Of a stretch of 64,000 nt of DNA, positions 45,204 through 53,888 are shown one piece after another. The stretch is taken from contig NZ_FNQR01000003.1 of the NCBI RefSeq assembly GCF_900107755.1, forward strand, positions 62,001 to 126,000, written 5' to 3'. Below the pieces are notes generated by a model. The model did no database searches, was not told the DNA's origin, and saw nothing but the letters and a program-made list of their open reading frames with translations. Position numbers and translations under genes: made by a program. How positions within the stretch are numbered: the stretch's first letter is position 1; each line of letters starts with the position of its first letter. The stretch comes from Thalassobacillus cyri (lineage in GTDB: Bacteria > Bacillota > Bacilli > Bacillales > Halobacillaceae).

Positions 45204-46382
45204 TTGAATATCCGTGAACAGTCTGCAAGAATAATAAATGTTTTAATGATATTAACCATCAGCGCATTCGCGGCTTGGCCTGCTACAGTTAAAGCACACG
45301 ATAAAGGTGATATTTTACTCGTCAATAAAAGCCACTCCTTATCGGAAAGCTATGTACCTGGTAATCTTGTTTATCCTGACGTTGCCTATTCCGGTGATAG
45401 AGAACGGATGCGGTCGTATGCCGCTGATGCTTTAGAAAATATGTTCTATGCCGCTAAACAAGATGGAATTCAACTATATGCCGCTTCCGGTTATCGCTCT
45501 TATGATTATCAGGAAGACTTGCACCAGTACTGGGTGAATCAATATGGGGAGGAAGAAGCTAACCGGATCAGTGCGAAAGCTGGCGAAAGTGAACACCAGA
45601 CAGGTTTAGTTATGGACGTAACAAGTTCAGCTGTAAACTTTGAATTAGTGAAGGCATTCGGAGACACCCGTGCCGGCCAATGGATTGAACAAAATGCCGC
45701 ATCTTACGGCTTCATTGTCCGTTATCCCCAAGGGAAAGAACATGTAACTGGGTATAGCTATGAACCGTGGCACTTACGGTATGTGGGGATAGATCACGCC
45801 CGTGAAATCATGGGTCAAAATATGACTCTGGAAACCTATTTATCTACCAGTCAGGACTCAGATTCCTCTACTGCTTATAGGATCAAACCCGGTGATACCT
45901 TATATAAAATTGCTCTTGAACATGACACCTCGATCGATAGACTGATGGGCTTGAATCCGTCTATCGAACCTAGATACCTGCAGATTGGTGCAACCATCCA
46001 ACTTCCCGGCAGCACAACCGCTCCAACAAATCCAAGCAAGAGCTATACCATTCAACCAGGAGATACGTTCAGTGGTATTGCTGCATCCTACCATGACGTA
46101 ACAACGCAAGAATTGATCGATGCCAATCCTGGAATTTCCCCACGTTACCTGGTCATCGGCTCGACGATTACCATTCCCGGAAGTTCGGAATCCGATAGTC
46201 AAACCTCTTACGTAGAATCTAAAGGTAATGTTTGGATTCATGCTACACCAGATTTCAATGCCTCATCACGAGTAGGAGTGTTTTATGAAGGAGAAAAAGA
46301 AAAATTGCTTGGCGAAACGAACAATATGTATCAAATCAGCAGCGGATATGTTTCAAAACATTATGCTGATATAATCAAGTGA
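45204..46382 (+). CDS. VanY-type D,D-carboxypeptidase with two LysM and an SH3-like tail
   Basis: A 392 aa paralogue of the preceding gene. The M15B motifs are SGYRSYDYQEDL, SEHQTGLVMDV and EPWHLRYVG. LysM repeats begin YRIKPGDTLYKIALEHD and YTIQPGDTFSGIAASYH; the last ~60 residues (SKGNVWIHATPDFNASSRVGVFYEGEKEKLLGE) resemble a bacterial SH3 domain. TTG 45204 is the start: AAGGAGG lies 9 nt upstream, the signal peptide then begins M-N-I-R-E-Q, and the upstream ATG directly follows AGGAGG. Confidence 0.82.
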   Translation: MNIREQSARIINVLMILTISAFAAWPATVKAHDKGDILLVNKSHSLSESYVPGNLVYPDVAYSGDRERMRSYAADALENMFYAAKQDGIQLYAASGYRSYDYQEDLHQYWVNQYGEEEANRISAKAGESEHQTGLVMDVTSSAVNFELVKAFGDTRAGQWIEQNAASYGFIVRYPQGKEHVTGYSYEPWHLRYVGIDHAREIMGQNMTLETYLSTSQDSDSSTAYRIKPGDTLYKIALEHDTSIDRLMGLNPSIEPRYLQIGATIQLPGSTTAPTNPSKSYTIQPGDTFSGIAASYHDVTTQELIDANPGISPRYLVIGSTITIPGSSESDSQTSYVESKGNVWIHATPDFNASSRVGVFYEGEKEKLLGETNNMYQISSGYVSKHYADIIK

Positions 46383-46390
46383 TGCATATC

Positions 46391-46429
46391 AAGCTGGTGG
46401 ACCGATCTCTATTCTCGGTCAGCCAGCTT
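46391..46429 (+). terminator. Terminator after the second VanY gene
   Basis: AAGCTGG...GACCGA pairs with TCGGTC...CCAGCTT; two helices with small internal loops. Confidence 0.7.
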
Positions 46430-46509
46430 TAATTATGTTAAAGAAGGATCCTCAATTACCACCCCGGTACTCTTCCTATCGGTTCCACTATTAAGGCCCC
46501 GCAATAATC

Positions 46510-46549
46510 AAGGTGCCAGTAACTCTGATATAACGAGTCCTGGCACCTT
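46510..46549 (-). terminator. Terminator of the lactate permease gene
   Basis: A perfect 10-bp stem AAGGTGCCAG/CTGGCACCTT with a 20-nt loop, 4 nt after the stop at 46554. Confidence 0.75.
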
Positions 46550-46553
46550 AAGT

Positions 46554-48203
46554 TCATATAAGATAAATGAACAGCATTCCAAGCGCCCCGGCCATTACAA
46601 CATAAAGCAACATCGGCACCAGCGTCATCCGAATAATCGTTCCTTCTTCCCCGCTTTTATTGACGACGGAAGCGGCTGCTACTACATTCAATACACAGAC
46701 CATATTTCCCGCATTCGATCCGAGCACCTGCAGTGCGACTACCATGTGACCGTCTATCCCGATTTGATCAGCGACACTGAATTGGAATAAAGAAAACATC
46801 ATATTACTGAAGGTTGCACTTCCAGAAATGAAAGAACCTAATGCACCAATCAATGGTGCTGCCAACGGCCAGGCTCCCCCTACCATATTTGCGACCATTT
46901 CAGCTAGTTCCATTGGCATACTCATCAATTCAGCATTATTCAATCCTGAGTTGATAAACACTCTTACCATCGGAACGGCTGCTCCCAACGCGATTACACT
47001 CCCTGCCATCGATTTCGCTGAATGGAAGAAGGTTTCTTTGATCGCTTGCCTGCTCATTTTGTGATAAAAAATCGTGATGCTTACTACGATTAAAAAAATA
47101 CTCCCCGGCAAATATAACGGTTCAAAGGATGTACTGATTTCTGTACCAAGAATGTTCGACCAACCCACTTTTACGGAAGTCAGCCAACTCTTTAATGGAA
47201 GAGCATTCAATCGAGTCAAAACCAGGAATATGGCAACCAGTATATAAGGTACCCAGGCCTTTACTAATGGCATGTGTTTTACAGCATCTGCATCACCACT
47301 TTTAAGGCCGGCATCATCCGGTCCGAAATACCATGGCTCTTCCGGCAGCAAAAAACCCTTTTTGGCAGCAGGAATAACAATGGCGAGGCCTGCCAGGCCA
47401 CCGATGATCGAAGGGAATTCCGGCCCCAACAGGGTTGCTACTAAAAATGCTGGTACCGTAAAACTCCCCCCCGCAAATAAAGCGAATTTCCATATTTTCA
47501 AACCATCACGCGCAGATTTGTTTTGGCCAAAAAACTTTGTCAGCATCACGACAAGGATTAGTGGGATAAAGCTTCCTATAAACAAATCGATCATAACAGT
47601 CGTTTGAGCAATTTCCTGTAAATATTCACCCATCGATTGTTTTCCCATGGCTGCCTGTACTTGAGGCGCAACCATAGCCCCCTCCCTCAACCCTTGGTCT
47701 ACTCCGACAATCAAAGGAGTTCCGACAGCACCGAACGACACAGCACTGCTATCAGCAATCAAGGCCAGAGACACAGCCGCCAGCGGAGGAAAGCCTAATG
47801 CAACCAATAACGGTGCCCCGATTGCTGCAGGTGTACCGAAACCGGCAGCCCCTTCAATAAACGAACCGAATAACCAAGCGATAATAATCAATTGCACACG
47901 ACGATCAGCAGTTATGCCCGAAAACCCATTTCGTATCGTATCTAACGCTCCACTGTTTGTAAGTGTATTCAACAGCAATATCGCACCAAATACAATCCAT
48001 AAAATAGACACTGCGATAATGATCCCTTCCATGGAAGCTGCAGCTACCTGGACAATGGGAACTTTCCATACCATCACTGCTAAAACCGCTACAATTAAAA
48101 AACTGACAGGCATTGCCGTCGAGGCAGGGAAGCGGATTATGATAAGTAATACAAATACCGCTAAGACAGGCATCAACGCTGTTATTATTTCTAGAAATGT
48201 CAT
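46554..48203 (-). CDS. lctP: L-lactate permease
   Basis: A 549 aa carrier of the LctP family with about 13 helices, taking up lactate (or glycolate) with protons. Family signatures are [43 protein letters not shown] and [15 protein letters not shown]. Start ATG 48203 ([10 protein letters not shown]) with AAAGGTG 8 nt upstream; an upstream in-frame start adds 20 residues without support. Monocistronic. No lactate dehydrogenase is next to it. Confidence 0.9.
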   Translation of the reverse strand: MTFLEIITALMPVLAVFVLLIIIRFPASTAMPVSFLIVAVLAVMVWKVPIVQVAAASMEGIIIAVSILWIVFGAILLLNTLTNSGALDTIRNGFSGITADRRVQLIIIAWLFGSFIEGAAGFGTPAAIGAPLLVALGFPPLAAVSLALIADSSAVSFGAVGTPLIVGVDQGLREGAMVAPQVQAAMGKQSMGEYLQEIAQTTVMIDLFIGSFIPLILVVMLTKFFGQNKSARDGLKIWKFALFAGGSFTVPAFLVATLLGPEFPSIIGGLAGLAIVIPAAKKGFLLPEEPWYFGPDDAGLKSGDADAVKHMPLVKAWVPYILVAIFLVLTRLNALPLKSWLTSVKVGWSNILGTEISTSFEPLYLPGSIFLIVVSITIFYHKMSRQAIKETFFHSAKSMAGSVIALGAAVPMVRVFINSGLNNAELMSMPMELAEMVANMVGGAWPLAAPLIGALGSFISGSATFSNMMFSLFQFSVADQIGIDGHMVVALQVLGSNAGNMVCVLNVVAAASVVNKSGEEGTIIRMTLVPMLLYVVMAGALGMLFIYLI

Positions 48204-48390
48204 GATCCCCACACCTTTTCTATCTAAGATACCTTTATTATAAAAAACAGCAAACGCTTCCAATTACGAAGGTTCTGTGAAGACCATGACAGTTTGTTCA
48301 CAATTTCACATAATCCTCTCTCAATAGGTCTGCAATGATAAATGATCAGCTACATGCTAAGATAAGATTATATGATTTGGAGGTGGAAAA

Positions 48391-49305
48391 ATGAAGATTG
48401 TTGTTATCGGCGCAGGAGCCTTAGGCGCATATTTCGGAGGACGCTGGCAAGAAGCAGGACATGAAGTTACATTTTTGGTTCGCGAACGACGGGCAAAGCA
48501 GATTCAGGTGAATGGCATCCATATACATAGCCCTTATGGCGATTATAAAATGGAGAATCCTGCTATTATCCGCGAGGCAGACGAAGCGGAAGATGTAGAC
48601 CTCGTCTTTTTATCGGTAAAAGGGTACCATCTTCCAGGTACAATGGAAGACTTGAAGACACTGACCTCAAAAGGAGCGAAAGTCCTTCCGGTTCTCAATG
48701 GTGTTGAACACATCCCTACATTACAAAAAGAACTTGGCGAAGAAACGGTAATCGGGGGACTATCCTTCATCATTGCCACATTGGATGAACAAGGCCATGT
48801 CGTCCATTCAGCCAAGGTACATGACCTCGTATTCGGCGCCCTCCACCAGTCCCAACAGGAGCTGGTTGATGAATTAGGCCTAGCCTGTGATCAAGCTAAT
48901 TTTGATGGAAGGTTAAGCACTGATATTTTAAAAGAATTATGGAAAAAGTATATGTTCATCACAGCTTTTTCAGGAATTACAACAGCAACCAATCTGCCAA
49001 TTGGTGAGATTCGCAAGCATCCAGAAACCCATCACATCGCACGGAAGATTTTAGAAGAGATGAAACAGCTGGCGAATAGTCATGGTATCGAATTAACCGA
49101 TAAACACGTAGACAAGGCGTTTGAGAGCATTAATAATTTAGATGGTGAAGCTACTTCTTCTATGCACCAGGATCGCCGTAAAGGTCTGACTCTGGAAGTG
49201 GAACATTTACATGGTGGAGCGCTTCGACTAGGGGAAGCTGTAGATCTGAAACTTCCTTATATTGAATCGATTTACGGAATCATTAAACCATTCGAAAATG
49301 CTTGA
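48391..49305 (+). CDS. Ketopantoate reductase (PanE/ApbA) family protein
   Basis: A 304 aa NADPH-dependent oxidoreductase. The Rossmann GxGxxG is VVIGAGALGAYFGGR (residues ~4-18), LFLSVKGYHL leads to the catalytic Lys region, and LWKKYMFITAFSGITTATN contains the second family motif. SSMHQDRRKGLTLEVEHLHGG is the C-terminal ApbA_C signature. It may make D-pantoate for CoA, but several PanE paralogues occur in Bacillaceae with other roles. GGAGG is 8 nt before ATG 48391. Confidence 0.85.
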   Translation: MKIVVIGAGALGAYFGGRWQEAGHEVTFLVRERRAKQIQVNGIHIHSPYGDYKMENPAIIREADEAEDVDLVFLSVKGYHLPGTMEDLKTLTSKGAKVLPVLNGVEHIPTLQKELGEETVIGGLSFIIATLDEQGHVVHSAKVHDLVFGALHQSQQELVDELGLACDQANFDGRLSTDILKELWKKYMFITAFSGITTATNLPIGEIRKHPETHHIARKILEEMKQLANSHGIELTDKHVDKAFESINNLDGEATSSMHQDRRKGLTLEVEHLHGGALRLGEAVDLKLPYIESIYGIIKPFENA

Positions 49306-49309
49306 TATA

Positions 49310-49340
49310 AAAACAGCCCATTTTTCAGGGCTGTTTTTTT
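49310..49340. terminator. Terminator between convergent genes
   Basis: AAAACAGCCC (49310-49319), loop, GGGCTGTTTT (49328-49337) followed by further T, and the mirror run on the minus strand. Confidence 0.85.
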
Positions 49341-49347
49341 GCTTACT

Positions 49348-49866
49348 TCAAATCGTAATCCACTTTTCATAGCAATTATATCGTTGTGCATCAATAGGCC
49401 GGTGAGTAAACTCTACAAATCCTCGCAATTGAAAATCATTATGGAGATATAGCTGGTTGGAGACAGGATTCCCATCGAAAGTGTCCAGGCGGATGCTTGT
49501 GTAATCTTGTTCTTTTGCATACTTGTCACACCAATCCACCAACTGGCGTCCGTATCCTTTCCCCTGATGGGTCGGGGAAATACAGAGACCATGCAAAACT
49601 AACGGCTTGCCAATTACATCCCGCCATTCGATTGCTTCCCACTCAAGCGTCTCCTCTTCATTCAATATTACCGCTCCGATAATACTATTATCCTCCATCA
49701 TTACATGCAGTTCCTTATTCTTTATTGCCCGTGTAATAAAATCCCTGCCTGGATAATTTTGATCCCATTGAGAAATCGCTTGTGCTGCCAGCACCTCTGC
49801 ACAAGCCTGGTAAAGATTTAAGACTTCTTCCGCCTGATGCTCTCCCGCCAATATGATGTCCGTCAT
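49348..49866 (-). CDS. GNAT family N-acetyltransferase
   Basis: A 172 aa acetyltransferase. Motif A is HGLCISPTHQGKGYGRQLVDWCDKYAKEQ (~92-120; Q-G-K-G-Y-G loop), followed by IRLDTFDGNPVSNQLYLHNDFQLRGF. Start ATG 49866 after AAAGGGGAAG. The substrate cannot be deduced. It is distinct from the other GNAT gene at 8888-9334. Confidence 0.87.
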   Translation of the reverse strand: MTDIILAGEHQAEEVLNLYQACAEVLAAQAISQWDQNYPGRDFITRAIKNKELHVMMEDNSIIGAVILNEEETLEWEAIEWRDVIGKPLVLHGLCISPTHQGKGYGRQLVDWCDKYAKEQDYTSIRLDTFDGNPVSNQLYLHNDFQLRGFVEFTHRPIDAQRYNCYEKWITI

Positions 49867-49996
49867 TTCTCTTCCCCTTTTTTAATTATGAGATGTGATA
49901 AACTGGTATAAAGTATGTTTTTACCAGCAAATCTATGTTTCTATAATCTTAGCATAATTCAGATAAATATTAGTAAAAATCTTAAGGATGGACGCC

Positions 49997-50635
49997 ATGT
50001 TTTTTTTCACTGACCGAACTAAAACACAAACGATATATGAAATCTTCATGCTGCTTCTTGCTACAGTTTCAGTGGCCACCATTTGGAAAGAAACTGATTA
50101 TAACAGTATAATCGTGTGGACGACATGGGTAATTTTTTTCCTCGATTTTCTCTACCGTTTATATATAAGTGAAAGCAAGTGGCAGTTTATTAAAAAGCAC
50201 CCCTTCCTGTTGATTGCGGCAATCCCCCTGGATGCCGTTTTCCAGTTTGCCCGGTTTGCAAGAATTCTTCATTTACTAAGACTTAAATCAATCACCAAAT
50301 TTTACACGATGCCATTCATCCAATATTTGAAACGCCAGCATTTAGGTTTTGTCGCTGGGGCTACAGCAGTTATCCTCTTTCTCGCCATTATCCCGCTTTA
50401 CCAATTCGAATCAGGTGTAGAAAGCTATGCCGAAGCTATGATTGGTGCCCTTACCGCCATTACTTTTTTCGGCAGGACGGCATTTGAACCATCGACAGGA
50501 ATCGGTCAAACTATCGTAGTGATTCTGACCATACTCGGCGTTATTCTGCACGGTATCATCATCAGTACTGCGTTTGATGTGCTATATCACACAAAATCGG
50601 TGCAACACTTTGTAAAGAAATTGAAAAATAGATAA
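49997..50635 (+). CDS. Voltage-sensor-like ion channel protein lacking the GYG filter
   Basis: A 212 aa membrane protein with five or six helices laid out like a small voltage-gated K+ channel. An S4-like segment is at residues ~82-98 (FQFARFARILHLLRLKS, Arg at regular spacing). A pore-helix-like stretch follows at ~147-168: AEAMIGALTAITFFGRTAFEP. Aligned to ..TTVTTVGYGDxxP.., the T-x-G-Y-G filter reads T-F-F-G-R-T, so K+ selectivity is not expected. ATG 49997 has AAGGAT 7 nt upstream; ATG 49988 is too close. Role unknown; perhaps an anion or nonselective channel. Confidence 0.6.
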   Translation: MFFFTDRTKTQTIYEIFMLLLATVSVATIWKETDYNSIIVWTTWVIFFLDFLYRLYISESKWQFIKKHPFLLIAAIPLDAVFQFARFARILHLLRLKSITKFYTMPFIQYLKRQHLGFVAGATAVILFLAIIPLYQFESGVESYAEAMIGALTAITFFGRTAFEPSTGIGQTIVVILTILGVILHGIIISTAFDVLYHTKSVQHFVKKLKNR

Positions 50636-50699
50636 GGTTTAGGGTTTCCTTGTATGAGGAATATACCACATATAACGCTGATGAATGAGGTGACTGAAA

Positions 50700-50933
50700 A
50701 TGGCTGAAAATCAAGAAAAAAAGGACCGCCAGCCAAAAGGTATGGCAAGAAGGAATCAGCCTGAACAAATTGAGTCTGACAATGAAAGCTTGTTGGACAA
50801 GCATAAAGATGAGCAGCTGACTGATCCAATTCCGATGGATGACTTAAATAAAGAAATGAAGGAAGAAAAGAAAAAAGATAAAACAAAGAAAGATTCAGGT
50901 TCAGAAGAAAAATATAAGAAAGACTATAAGTAG
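50700..50933 (+). CDS. Small highly charged protein, 77 aa
   Basis: A Lys/Glu/Asp-rich soluble protein (MAENQEKKDRQPKGM...KYKKDYK) with no hydrophobic core and a likely disordered or helical structure. GAGGTGA precedes ATG 50700. It sits 64 nt behind the channel-like gene on the same strand and may be cotranscribed. Not recognised; small charged proteins of this kind are common in spore formers. Confidence 0.55.
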   Translation: MAENQEKKDRQPKGMARRNQPEQIESDNESLLDKHKDEQLTDPIPMDDLNKEMKEEKKKDKTKKDSGSEEKYKKDYK

Positions 50934-50969
50934 CCGCTTGTTTGGAGTTTGATTTTCAAAAACTATTTG

Positions 50970-50998
50970 TTGACATGATGCTGGATATCCTGTAATAT
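50970..50998 (+). promoter_or_regulatory. Consensus sigma-A promoter of the candidate RNA
   Basis: TTGACA (50970-50975), a 17-nt spacer, TAATAT (50993-50998). Only an RNA with no ORF lies downstream before a terminator. Confidence 0.7.
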
Positions 50999-51004
50999 TG
51001 TCGT

Positions 51005-51313
51005 TTGTAGCTATATAGCGAATGGAACGTAGAAATGTATAGATACGTCGAGAGTGTAGTATGATCGAACTTTTGACGAAACTAAACTGGCATTCTGTGC
51101 TAAGTTTTTGAAACACTTATTCACACTGGATCGGCTTCGGAGCCGTAAGGATGCAAGAGAGGTAGGGCTTGCGTCGTCTAAGTTAGAAAACTACCAAACG
51201 GAATTATAACCGCGGCAAATAGACACACACAACAAAAAAGTGTGCAACATAAAAAGCATTTCCAAACGTTTAAACTACAAAGCGGGTCTGACTAAGGTCG
51301 GGGCCGCTTTTTC
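51005..51313 (+). ncRNA. Candidate structured non-coding RNA, about 310 nt
   Basis: Bounded by a consensus promoter and a strong terminator, with no ribosome-bound ORF inside. A helix CGGC-UUCG-GAGCCG-type tetraloop stem occurs at 51132-51145. A second stem GATGCAAG (51150-51157) pairs with CTTGCGTC (51168-51175), and its loop bases GGTAG (51161-51165) are complementary to CTACC (51191-51195), giving an H-type pseudoknot. A GTGTG/CACAC pairing lies near 51222-51246. I do not recognise it as 6S, tmRNA, SRP or RNase P. Exact 5' end is inferred. Confidence 0.55.
51279..51312 (+). terminator. Terminator of the candidate RNA
   Basis: AAAGCGG (51279-51285) pairs with CCGCTTT (51304-51310), inner GAC/GTC, then TTCC. 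It is also usable on the minus strand. Confidence 0.75.
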
Positions 51314-51321
51314 CAATGGTT

Positions 51322-51523
51322 TCATATTTTTACATCGATCATCTTCCCGTTAAGTGCCCGGAAAAATACCGAGTCTTCGATGTATTCTAATTCTGGTACA
51401 TGGTTGTTTGTAGCTGTTCAAACAGATTAATTTTTCTTTTATGTAATCAAACAGACCGATTTTGTAAGCACTGTTTATGTAAATTTCACAGCGATTATTT
51501 CCTACTATTTTCAAATGCAACAT
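51322..51523 (-). pseudogene. Decayed small coding sequence
   Basis: On the minus strand a frame begins at ATG 51523 (MLHLKIVGNNRCEIYINSAY...) and a second frame ends at 51322 (..VPELEYIEDSVFFRALN..KMIDVKI). The second segment has the composition of a real protein end. Joining them needs one frameshift near 51420. The ribosome binding site is poor. Probably a broken gene; no homologue named. Confidence 0.35.
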
Positions 51524-51677
51524 ACTATCCTTGGACGTGGGCTATATAAATACCATTTCATAGACGCAGCAAATTAAGATCTCCTCCTCGTTCCCTTTAA
51601 AGAACTAACCTTTTATTTTAAAGTTTTAAAATGAGATAATAAAGACTTTTCGTTTTTTATAAAGAACAAAAATAAAG

Positions 51678-51704
51678 GCTCAAGCTGCCTGATAGAGCTT
51701 GAGC
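51678..51704 (-). terminator. Terminator of the YwbE gene
   Basis: GCTCAAGCT (51678-51686) and AGCTTGAGC (51696-51704), then T-rich on the minus strand. Confidence 0.8.
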
Positions 51705-51717
51705 TTCATTTCCTGTG

Positions 51718-51918
51718 CTATTCAAAAACTTCCTTCACTCTACCAACCTGGCCATCCTCCAAACGCACTTTAATCCCATGGGGGTGCTGAGCTGACTTGG
51801 TAAGAATGTCCTTGACTAACCCTCTGGTAAGTTTTCCAGTCCGTTGATCCTGCTTCAAAACGATAGCCACTTCTGCTCCTGGCTGGATATCTTTACGGTT
51901 TTGACCGCTTTTGCTCAT
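51718..51918 (-). CDS. ywbE: YwbE family protein, 66 aa
   Basis: A small cytoplasmic protein matching YwbE: QNRKDIQPGAEVAIVLKQDQ, then RTGKLTRGLVKDILTKSAQHPHGIKVRLEDGQVGRVKEV, an Sm-like or OB-like barrel. Function unknown. ATG 51918 is preceded by GGAAGG at an unusually long 12 nt; a GTG at 51927 would sit only 3 nt from it, so the start is uncertain by three residues. Confidence 0.8.
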   Translation of the reverse strand: MSKSGQNRKDIQPGAEVAIVLKQDQRTGKLTRGLVKDILTKSAQHPHGIKVRLEDGQVGRVKEVFE

Positions 51919-52145
51919 TGCTTTCACATACCTTCCATAACAAATTTACTTCTTTCATTCTGACGCTAATTTCTCATTCCTGCAAGCTAAATATACGACC
52001 AGGAGTATAGATTGATAATTTTACCATATACAAGCATAACCCTATGCATGTTTACTCATTTTAATTCTGGAGTGTTTATGAGCAAAAAAAGGAGGGAAAA
52101 TTTATTAGGTAATCTACTTAATTTTCAGGAAAGGATGTTGTGATC

Positions 52146-52814
52146 ATGAGTGACCTGCATGCAAACCAGGAAGAAAAAGAAGTATGGTCCCTACCCAGAA
52201 TCAACTCAAAAGCCCCTGAATTTGAAGCTACTACTACCCACGGAACATTACGTTTAAAGGATTACGAAGGAAAATGGCTTGTACTTTTTTCTCATCCTGC
52301 TGATTTCACTCCTGTTTGTACAACAGAATTTGTAGCGTTTCAGGAGATTTATCCGAAATTACGTGAGATGGATACAGAATTGCTCGGTCTTAGTATCGAC
52401 AGTGTCCATTCACACATCGCCTGGATCCGGAACATAGAAAAGAACTTTAATGTGGAAATCGAATTTCCAGTCATAGCAGACTTGAATAAAGACGTCGCTC
52501 AGAAATATGGCATGATCATGCCGGACGAAAGCTCGACTGAAACCTCCCGAGCTGTCTTCATCATTGACGATAAAGGTAAAGTCCGCTCGATCATCTACTA
52601 TCCACTTTCTACTGGCCGAAACATGGATGAAATCGTACGTGCTGTAAAAGCTTTACAGACAACGGATAAATATGGGTATGCTACTCCTGCCAACTGGCAG
52701 GAAGGTGACAAAGTTATCGTTCCTCCTTCCACCACCACGAAAGGTGCCAAAGAGCGGGAAGCCGACAAAGGAATGGAGTGCGTCGACTGGTATCTATGTA
52801 AAAAAGATTTGTAA
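52146..52814 (+). CDS. 1-Cys/Prx6-type peroxiredoxin
   Basis: A 222 aa thiol peroxidase reducing peroxides in the cytoplasm. The catalytic Thr-Cys motif is FTPVCTTEFVAFQ with peroxidatic Cys at ~57, and the long C-terminal extension (ATPANWQEGDKVIVPP, ending MECVDWYLCKKDL) is the Prx6/AhpC-TSA_C arm. Cys residues in MECVDWYLC could act as resolving partners, as in archaeal-type Prx6. ATG 52146 has AAAGGA 10 nt upstream. No PerR box was seen upstream. Confidence 0.88.
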   Translation: MSDLHANQEEKEVWSLPRINSKAPEFEATTTHGTLRLKDYEGKWLVLFSHPADFTPVCTTEFVAFQEIYPKLREMDTELLGLSIDSVHSHIAWIRNIEKNFNVEIEFPVIADLNKDVAQKYGMIMPDESSTETSRAVFIIDDKGKVRSIIYYPLSTGRNMDEIVRAVKALQTTDKYGYATPANWQEGDKVIVPPSTTTKGAKEREADKGMECVDWYLCKKDL

Positions 52815-52821
52815 AACAGTA

Positions 52822-52852
52822 AAATGCCGATCCAGCTGGGTCGGCATTTTTT
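52822..52852. terminator. Bidirectional terminator
   Basis: AAATGCCGA (52822-52830), 10-nt loop, TCGGCATTT (52841-52849) then TTT; may end both the peroxiredoxin and the ferritin-like/hydrogenase transcripts. Confidence 0.8.
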
Positions 52853-52934
52853 GAGGCAACTCTTATATACTTAAGGTAATTAATTAGGCATCTCATCAGC
52901 CAGTATAGGCGTTCACCAACTTTCAACTCCTTTT

Positions 52935-53384
52935 CTAGCGTCTTTTTGTCATAAAATATAAGAACCAGACAGCATGGTTTTGTTCGTCTGCAGAAGCACG
53001 GCGGAACGTTTGCTGAATGAAAGGATCAGTGGATTGCTCGGCGATATCCTGATAAAAATCAGCAGTTTCCTGTTCGTCTTTAAACGAGAATTCCAGGCCC
53101 TTACGATAGTTCGTCGGGCATTCTTCGATTTGCTGTGGATCCGGTTGTCTCCCTGTTAGACTCCTGTATATGCGACTGAACTGCCTCAGATGTTTTTCTT
53201 CATCCCGGCGGATTTCCCTGATTTGGCGTTTTTCTTCATTGGTAGGTGCTAATTCAATTAACTTAGCGTAGCATTCAACCGCACTGTATTCCCCATTGAT
53301 TGCATGCGCGATGTTACTGATCAACTGCTGTTGATTCTGCCGGTTCATCGGCTGATAATACGGATAATAATATGGATAATACAT
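52935..53384 (-). CDS. Ferritin-like domain protein, 149 aa
   Basis: A Tyr/Pro-rich N terminus (MYYPYYYPYYQPMNR) precedes a four-helix ferritin-like domain (~15-145). Metal-site motifs are E-Y-S-A-V-E-C-Y (helix 1 Glu), R-R-D-E-E-K-H (Glu-x-x-His), D-E-Q-E-T-A-D-F-Y and S-A-D-E-Q-N-H. It may bind di-iron; the Tyr-rich start resembles spore-coat or CotJC-like proteins. It lies 57 nt below the hydrogenase protease on the same strand without an obvious strong terminator between them. Confidence 0.7.
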   Translation of the reverse strand: MYYPYYYPYYQPMNRQNQQQLISNIAHAINGEYSAVECYAKLIELAPTNEEKRQIREIRRDEEKHLRQFSRIYRSLTGRQPDPQQIEECPTNYRKGLEFSFKDEQETADFYQDIAEQSTDPFIQQTFRRASADEQNHAVWFLYFMTKRR

Positions 53385-53441
53385 ATAAAACCCCCTCCCT
53401 ATATTTCCCTCTCCATCTTATCTATATGGTGACTGTTCACA

Positions 53442-53888
53442 CTATTTTCCTAATATTTCAATCTCGTCTTCCATGGTCCGCCTCACATGCTCTACTATCT
53501 TCAAAAACTTCCGCTCCAATATATCGCTTAATCCCAAGTGAAAATCAATGGTGGCAGCCTCGATGCCGATCAATTGCCCTTTAACTTTGCTGTCATGAAG
53601 CATATGGAAAAGATGAAGGTTATGAGCGGATATTCCTAACTCCATTACCGGCATTTGCCTCAGTTCAAACCGGCTGATCGTCCCTGGTGGTTTTCCGGTC
53701 GTAATAGCGTCAATCACAAACAGAAATGAGGAGCCCTCAGCCGCGTCGAGACAATAATCCAGGTCTGTCTCCCCGATAATATACGTGACATCCAGCTGTC
53801 CCAATCCTTTTAAACTTTCCACCACATATACACCTATTCCATCGTCCCTCATTAATATATTTCCGATTCCAAGCACTACTATTTTCAT
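53442..53888 (-). CDS. [NiFe] hydrogenase maturation endopeptidase (HycI/HupD family)
   Basis: A 148 aa cytoplasmic protease that removes the C-terminal tail of the large subunit once Ni is inserted. The family start GIGNILMRDDGIGVYV holds metal-sensing Asp16; FVIDAITTGKPPG holds Asp60; GISAHNLHL holds His89, the three Ni-binding positions of HycI/HybD. ATG 53888 overlaps the large-subunit stop in TAATG. Its substrate is the adjacent large subunit, which has a 14-residue tail after its last ligand His. Last gene of the hydrogenase operon. Confidence 0.88.
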   Translation of the reverse strand: MKIVVLGIGNILMRDDGIGVYVVESLKGLGQLDVTYIIGETDLDYCLDAAEGSSFLFVIDAITTGKPPGTISRFELRQMPVMELGISAHNLHLFHMLHDSKVKGQLIGIEAATIDFHLGLSDILERKFLKIVEHVRRTMEDEIEILGK

